Below are positions 23,971 to 27,855 of a stretch of DNA of 27,855 bases, in pieces; the first letter of the stretch is position 1; each line of letters opens with the position of its first letter. The stretch comes from an uncultured Lachnospiraceae bacterium (GTDB lineage Bacteria; Bacillota; Clostridia; Lachnospirales; Lachnospiraceae), in the NCBI GenBank assembly GCA_910578605.1, contig CAJTQG010000009.1, positions 6,290 to 34,144 on the forward strand, read 5' to 3'. Below the pieces are notes generated by a model. It searched no databases. It was given only the letters and a program-made list of their open reading frames with translations, and was not told the DNA's origin. Made by a program: the position numbers and the translations under genes.

Positions 23971-24834
23971 TTAAATTTCCACCTCAAATTTATCTGCCAA
24001 TTCCTTCATCTCCTCTGAAGATAATGTAACAATAATATTTTCCGCATCATATCTCTCTCTTTCTCCTGCAAACTCTATAAAATCCTGATACTTAACGGAT
24101 TTCACATTTCCCTGTGCAATCACTAAAGCCACATACCATTCCTCCACTTTCAGTTCATTATCACCTACAGCTAGAAGCTTTGGTATTGAGGGAACAACGG
24201 AAGGCACATCAACAGAAATAGCATACACCCCAAATACGGTTCCATCTTTTTTCTGATAGAGAAGAGGAGCAGCATAATATACCTTCATCCGCTGATGCCA
24301 CTCTAGAAATTCACCAAACTTTTTCAGGTCATAGCAGTTATCTGCCCCTTTCATCTGTTCTAAATCCTTCATCTCCACATAGATAGGATTTTGAATGGCA
24401 AATACAATCATATTGCTGTACTCCCCTTTTTTCATTCCCCTCTCCATAGATTCTAATGCACCTGTACTGGCATCCATATCCAACTGAATCAAGTTCTCAA
24501 AATCCCCTAACCCTATCTTTTCTCCATCCCGATAAAAAGAGTGCACTCCCTGCCCACGGCACACCCTCTCCACCGTTTGATAAAATAATCGTATATCTTC
24601 CTCACTGTTTGGCAGGGGCAATCTGAGATTTACATCTTTCTTTTCAAAGCTTACCTCCATTCCCCTGCCAAGATGCCTGCTGTCATACACCACCATATAT
24701 TCCCCCTGTTCCCCCTGTTTTAGGCGGTAATTCTCATCCATAATGCCGTATGACAAATCATCTCCCACAATATCTTCTATTGTTATGTTCTTCCCAAATA
24801 TCCCTTTTTGCTTTACGATTACATCCACTGCCAT
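23971..24834 (-). CDS. DUF4299-like protein
   Basis: 287 residues, no signal peptide or membrane segment, so cytoplasmic. The opening (VIVKQKGIFGKNITIEDI, then LSYG) and overall length match what I recall of the DUF4299 family of Firmicutes; no function is known and no catalytic motif is visible. GGAGAGAG lies about 2-9 nt before ATG, and a near-consensus promoter lies 137 nt further upstream. The gene stands alone between convergent and co-oriented neighbours. Confidence 0.65.
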   Translation of the reverse strand: MAVDVIVKQKGIFGKNITIEDIVGDDLSYGIMDENYRLKQGEQGEYMVVYDSRHLGRGMEVSFEKKDVNLRLPLPNSEEDIRLFYQTVERVCRGQGVHSFYRDGEKIGLGDFENLIQLDMDASTGALESMERGMKKGEYSNMIVFAIQNPIYVEMKDLEQMKGADNCYDLKKFGEFLEWHQRMKVYYAAPLLYQKKDGTVFGVYAISVDVPSVVPSIPKLLAVGDNELKVEEWYVALVIAQGNVKSVKYQDFIEFAGERERYDAENIIVTLSSEEMKELADKFEVEI

Positions 24835-24977
24835 TTCTCTCTCTCCTATCTTTCTTTTTCTATTTAAAACTATTCGAACGCTCTGCAGATTGATATAAAA
24901 TCATCATTTCTGTAATACTTTATATAAAAAATATATATTCATGCTTTATAACATTAGTCATCAATACCATTCCCTAT

Positions 24978-25006
24978 ATTATAACAAACTGATTCAAGCA
25001 ATACAA
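24978..25006 (-). promoter_or_regulatory. Promoter of the DUF4299-like gene
   Basis: On the minus strand TTGTAT (25001-25006), a 17-bp spacer and a perfect TATAAT (24978-24983), preceded by TGT as an extended -10. It gives an untranslated leader of about 135 nt, in which I see no clear hairpin. Confidence 0.75.
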
Positions 25007-25078
25007 TCAACAATGCACAACTTTTAAACTATTTATGATGACAATTTCTATTGCATGGGCAGTTCAATATCTGTTCTC

Positions 25079-25612
25079 CTATTCTCCCCTTAGCAAAGAA
25101 ATCAACGGCATAATGTATTCCTTTGAAGATATGTCATAAGAATGTGAAATTGCCTGTGATATGTTCTTTTCATCCTCATTGTTATTCTTTTTTCTTTTCA
25201 TCATGGCAACGAAAACCTTCATCATCAATTTATCTCCCAATGACATCCTCTCATAACACAAACCACTTGGCATATAAAAATGAGGAATGCTTTCTAACTC
25301 CTTGGCTGTAAAATTATTCTTCCATGCCTCCTCAATCATAGCCTTTGCCGTGTGGGGAGTAGCGCCGGTGGCAAACACAACAAGCTTTGCTGCACTGCTC
25401 CTTTTAAAGTATTTCTTTGCCTTTTTTAGGCCATCCACAAATCCAGCATGAAACCGTCCTCCAAAAACAATCGTATCATACTCTGACATCATACTATCTG
25501 TTACATTGTTCAAATCCGCTGTCTTACAATCTAGCTCCTCACCAATCATCTCTGCATATTTTTTTGTAAAACCTGTTTTGCTTTTATATACTACCAAAAT
25601 ATTCTGATTCAT
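25079..25612 (-). CDS. Flavodoxin-domain protein (HemG-like)
   Basis: 177 residues. The N-terminus ILVVYKSKTGFTKKYAE is the FMN phosphate-binding loop of flavodoxins, and IVFGGRFHAGFVDGLKK and LVVFATGATP follow as the second and third FMN-contacting strands. This pattern resembles the Flavodoxin_5/protoporphyrinogen-oxidase-like group. Substrate unknown; a redox role is inferred. The gene lies 30 nt downstream of the tetR-family gene and is probably in the same transcript, so likely repressed by it. Confidence 0.87.
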   Translation of the reverse strand: MNQNILVVYKSKTGFTKKYAEMIGEELDCKTADLNNVTDSMMSEYDTIVFGGRFHAGFVDGLKKAKKYFKRSSAAKLVVFATGATPHTAKAMIEEAWKNNFTAKELESIPHFYMPSGLCYERMSLGDKLMMKVFVAMMKRKKNNNEDEKNISQAISHSYDISSKEYIMPLISLLRGE

Positions 25613-25642
25613 TTTCGTCCTCCTATCTATTACAAAATTCTC

Positions 25643-26206
25643 TTACTTTTCCTTTAATACCTGCTTTAAAAATGCTTGATATGCCAGCTCCTGCTGATAA
25701 AAAATTTCCTTTTCCGACAGCTTAGACGAAGTCACAGAACAAATCGTACCTATACCAATTGTGTAAATCAACATATGCAAATGCAGCTGCCTAGCCTCTT
25801 CTATAGGAATATTCATCTGTTCAGCAATTACCTCTGCTATATCAGGATTTGTCTCAGACACATAAAGTTCCTCTAAGGAAGTAATATTCTCCCGCTCCTG
25901 AAAGACAAATATTTTAAACAGATATGGCTCCTCCTTAGCCATTTTCACATATGCACGGCCTGTACTGCCAAATAAATCATCTCTGTCAATATGAGTGCGG
26001 ATATATTCCTGTACAAACTTTTTTGCACACCAAGCTACCTGTCTTCGCAAACTCTCCATATTTTCACAATAGCTGTAAATCGGCTGTACAGAACAGTTTA
26101 ATTTTTCGGCTATACTTTTTACCATCACCTTTTCCATTCCGCTGTCTCTTGCAATTTCAAAAGCTGCATCAATCACCATTTCCTTTGTAATTCTCTGTTT
26201 TGGCAT
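25643..26206 (-). CDS. TetR/AcrR-family transcriptional regulator
   Basis: 187 residues. The N-terminal HTH is visible as ITKEMVIDAAFEIARDSG, then VKSIAEKLNCSVQPIYSYCEN, with the recognition helix at about 35-45. The C-terminal ligand-binding domain is not assignable to a known ligand. A strong GGGAGGTAAGAC precedes the ATG. A perfect promoter and palindromic and tandem repeats lie in its leader, consistent with autorepression. It precedes a flavodoxin gene with 30 nt spacing, and the MATE exporter is upstream on the same strand. Confidence 0.92.
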   Translation of the reverse strand: MPKQRITKEMVIDAAFEIARDSGMEKVMVKSIAEKLNCSVQPIYSYCENMESLRRQVAWCAKKFVQEYIRTHIDRDDLFGSTGRAYVKMAKEEPYLFKIFVFQERENITSLEELYVSETNPDIAEVIAEQMNIPIEEARQLHLHMLIYTIGIGTICSVTSSKLSEKEIFYQQELAYQAFLKQVLKEK

Positions 26207-26221
26207 GTCTTACCTCCCATA

Positions 26222-26259
26222 AAATTCATTGCATACTATTAAATTCATTGCATACCATT
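26222..26259. repeat. 19-bp tandem repeat in the tetR leader
   Basis: AAATTCATTGCATACTATT (26222-26240) and AAATTCATTGCATACCATT (26241-26259) differ at one base. They lie between the tetR promoter and its ribosome binding site. Confidence 0.9.
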
Positions 26260-26269
26260 AAATAATTCA

Positions 26270-26333
26270 TTTATATAAACCTTTTATATAAACGAATTAT
26301 ACAAATTATATAATGAACCAAGTTTATTGTCAA
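26270..26333 (-). promoter_or_regulatory. Promoter and probable operator of the tetR-flavodoxin unit
   Basis: On the minus strand a perfect TTGACA (26328-26333), a 17-bp spacer and a perfect TATAAT (26305-26310). The -35 overlaps the stop of the MATE gene. Downstream of the -10 the palindrome TTTATATAAA occurs at 26270-26279 and 26283-26292, 13 bp apart. ATTATA and TATAAT form a further inverted pair over the -10. These are good candidates for binding sites of the TetR protein. Confidence 0.8.
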
Positions 26334-27661
26334 TATTTGTACCGCCTTTTATATTTCATAAACATAAGAAAGGACAAAACAAGCGCCATTAGCTCTGCCG
26401 CCGGTGTTGCCAACCAGATTCCATTCACTCCTAATATTCTTGGAAGCACAAGCATAGTAATCATCATAAACACAAAGGATCTTGAGAATGCAAGGATGGC
26501 CGAAAGCATACCATTGGACAATGCTGTAAACATTCCACTGGCAAAAATATTAAACCCAATAAAAAGCAACGCTATAGTACATATGCGATTTCCTGTCACT
26601 GCCAAATCATACACCGGATTTTCCGGCGAGGCAAATACCAACACAAGGGGTTTTGTAAGAAAAAAAGATAGATTCACTGTCACAAGTGAAATGCCTGCAA
26701 TGATTTTTATGCTCAAGGCAACTAACTTTCTCAGCTTTCCATGATTCTGTTCCCCGTAATAAAAACTCAGCATAGGAGCCACCCCATAGGAATATCCAGT
26801 GTAAAGCGAACTTGTAAACATGAGTACATACATAATAATAGTAACAGCGGCAACTCCGTCCTCCCCCACAAATGTAAGCATCGTCCAGTTAAACATCATA
26901 GTAACAATCCCTGTCACAAGCGCCGTTGCCATCTCTGAGCATCCGTTTGCTGCCGTCTGTTTTAAAACCTTCAGCCTGACAACTGGTTTCTTAAAATGGA
27001 GGAGATTCTTTTTTTGACTAAATACAATCAGCCCTACAGCAGCAGTTACACTATAGCCAAGACCGGTTGCAATAGCTGCACCGCTAATGCTCATATGCAG
27101 GCGGGCAATAAATAAATAATCAAGCAAAATATTTAAAATACCTCCAGCAACGGAACAAATAAAAGAAAGTGTAGCCTTCCCGCTTGCAATCATATAAAGA
27201 GTAAAGTTATTCATAAGAAGAATGGGAATGACAAACAAAAGATAACGGCTTAAATATTCCCTGCAGTATTCTGCCACATCCTGTGACAGATTCATTCCTG
27301 CAAATATATGCTTCATAGTCACAAATCCAATACTGCACATAACAAAACCAACTAACACATTCACCAAAATTAAAAAAGTAAAATCCTCCTTTGCCTCCTC
27401 CACTTTTTGCTCTCCCATTTTTTTCATTATCACAGCACTTCCTCCTGTGGCCAGCATTGTGGATATGGCAGTTACAAACTGTATTATGGGAGCTGTCAAG
27501 TTGATGGCCGACAGTGCGCTTGTCCCAATTAAATTTGATACAAACAGACCATCCACCATTGTATAAAATGACATAAAAACAGTCATGGCAATGGTAGGCA
27601 CAGCAAATTTCAATATGTTTTTTAATGATACAGGCTTTTGATACAAATTTTCATTTTCCAT
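26330..27661 (-). CDS. MATE-family multidrug/drug-sodium antiporter
   Basis: 443 residues from ATG 27661 (MENENLYQKP), with AGAGGTG about 7 nt upstream; the ATG at 27670 lacks such a site. Twelve membrane segments in two homologous halves are expected. FAVPTIAMTVFMSFYTMVDG opens the first MatE domain, and GCSEMATALVTGIVTMMFNW opens the second. MATE proteins export drugs or metabolites in exchange for sodium ions or protons; the substrate cannot be told. Its promoter has a 19-bp spacer, a MerR-like arrangement. The neighbouring TetR regulator is a possible second controller but has its own promoter downstream. Confidence 0.93.
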   Translation of the reverse strand: MENENLYQKPVSLKNILKFAVPTIAMTVFMSFYTMVDGLFVSNLIGTSALSAINLTAPIIQFVTAISTMLATGGSAVIMKKMGEQKVEEAKEDFTFLILVNVLVGFVMCSIGFVTMKHIFAGMNLSQDVAEYCREYLSRYLLFVIPILLMNNFTLYMIASGKATLSFICSVAGGILNILLDYLFIARLHMSISGAAIATGLGYSVTAAVGLIVFSQKKNLLHFKKPVVRLKVLKQTAANGCSEMATALVTGIVTMMFNWTMLTFVGEDGVAAVTIIMYVLMFTSSLYTGYSYGVAPMLSFYYGEQNHGKLRKLVALSIKIIAGISLVTVNLSFFLTKPLVLVFASPENPVYDLAVTGNRICTIALLFIGFNIFASGMFTALSNGMLSAILAFSRSFVFMMITMLVLPRILGVNGIWLATPAAELMALVLSFLMFMKYKRRYKY

Positions 27662-27735
27662 AAACTTCACCTCTTCTTAAGCAAAAAATGCTTGCATAGT
27701 TTCCTTTCTTGTTGATTTTACTCCCTATGGGTAGT

Positions 27736-27766
27736 ATGATAAACCATACAGTAACAGCACAGTCAA
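27736..27766 (-). promoter_or_regulatory. MATE gene promoter with a 19-bp spacer, MerR-like
   Basis: On the minus strand TTGACT (27761-27766), a 19-bp spacer, and TATCAT (27736-27741). The spacer carries an imperfect dyad CTGTTACTG. Overlong 19-bp spacers with a central dyad are the usual layout of promoters activated by MerR-family regulators. No such regulator is in the window. The leader is about 70 nt. Confidence 0.55.
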
Positions 27767-27799
27767 GCAAATCGTAAATTATAGAAAGGAAATAATCAA

Positions 27800-27825
27800 A
27801 TCCACCTTAGTTGGATAACTTTTTT
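27800..27825 (+). other. Inverted repeat followed by a T-run
   Basis: ATCCACCTTAGTTGGAT (27800-27816) is a dyad with one mismatched pair, followed by AAC and six T. It resembles a plus-strand terminator but no plus-strand gene precedes it. It may be an operator upstream of the MATE promoter or the end of a unit beyond the window edge. Confidence 0.35.
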
Positions 27826-27855
27826 GTCTTTATATATTCGTCTTTTATAGAAGAA

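Noticed and set aside
26313..26744. Plus-strand 143-codon frame
   Set aside because: Antisense to the MATE gene, where membrane segments read continuously on the minus strand.

Overview
The window is A+T-rich and looks like a chromosomal segment of a low-GC anaerobic Firmicute, most likely a Lachnospiraceae-type Clostridium. The reasons are gene content (HydF for [FeFe]-hydrogenase maturation, DUF4364, a DUF4299-like protein, a zinc-type L31, a DUF1385/YqhQ-prmC-prfA block), strong AGGAGG-type ribosome binding sites, and near-consensus TTGACA/TATAAT promoters. No rRNA, tRNA, CRISPR array, IS element, integrase or complete prophage was seen.

Region 1 (1-5720, minus strand): a NYN ribonuclease-like protein with two LOTUS/OST-HTH domains; hydF; a small membrane protein; hisC; and a class I aminotransferase whose start lies just downstream of a strong terminator-like hairpin. 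Region 2 (5721-11500, minus): a cytoplasmic GH43 glycosidase with its own promoter, a DUF1622 membrane protein, endonuclease III, the AzlD/AzlC branched-chain amino acid exporter pair, and a LamG-GH43 lipoprotein whose catalytic domain is closely related to the cytoplasmic GH43. The two GH43 genes look like an outside/inside pair for arabinose- or xylose-containing oligosaccharides, but no sugar transporter lies between them.

Region 3 (11501-19964, minus): the translation/transcription-termination block prfA, prmC, DUF1385 (yqhQ), rpmE and rho. It is interrupted between rpmE and rho by an unusual AraC-type regulator with a large C-terminal domain. A GNAT acetyltransferase follows. Region 4 (20169-23930, plus): malic enzyme overlapping a TIGR01212-type radical SAM gene, then DUF4364, an orphan coding fragment and a small lipoprotein. 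Region 5 (23971-27855, minus): a DUF4299-like protein, a TetR regulator with a flavodoxin, and a MATE exporter behind a promoter with a 19-bp spacer.

The most striking non-genic signal is many short tandem duplications (units from 9 to about 52 bp). They occur in leaders upstream of several genes (NYN, hisC, azlC, azlD, prfA, tetR). They also occur inside genes: a 13-residue unit repeated five times in Rho, a lysine/glutamate repeat in the AraC-type regulator, and probably an Asn-rich insertion in PrmC and a repeat-derived N-terminus in AzlC. I found no clear-cut new defence or biosynthetic system. The best candidates for new biology are the Rho repeat domain, the AraC-fusion regulator, and the possible attenuator in front of the aminotransferase.
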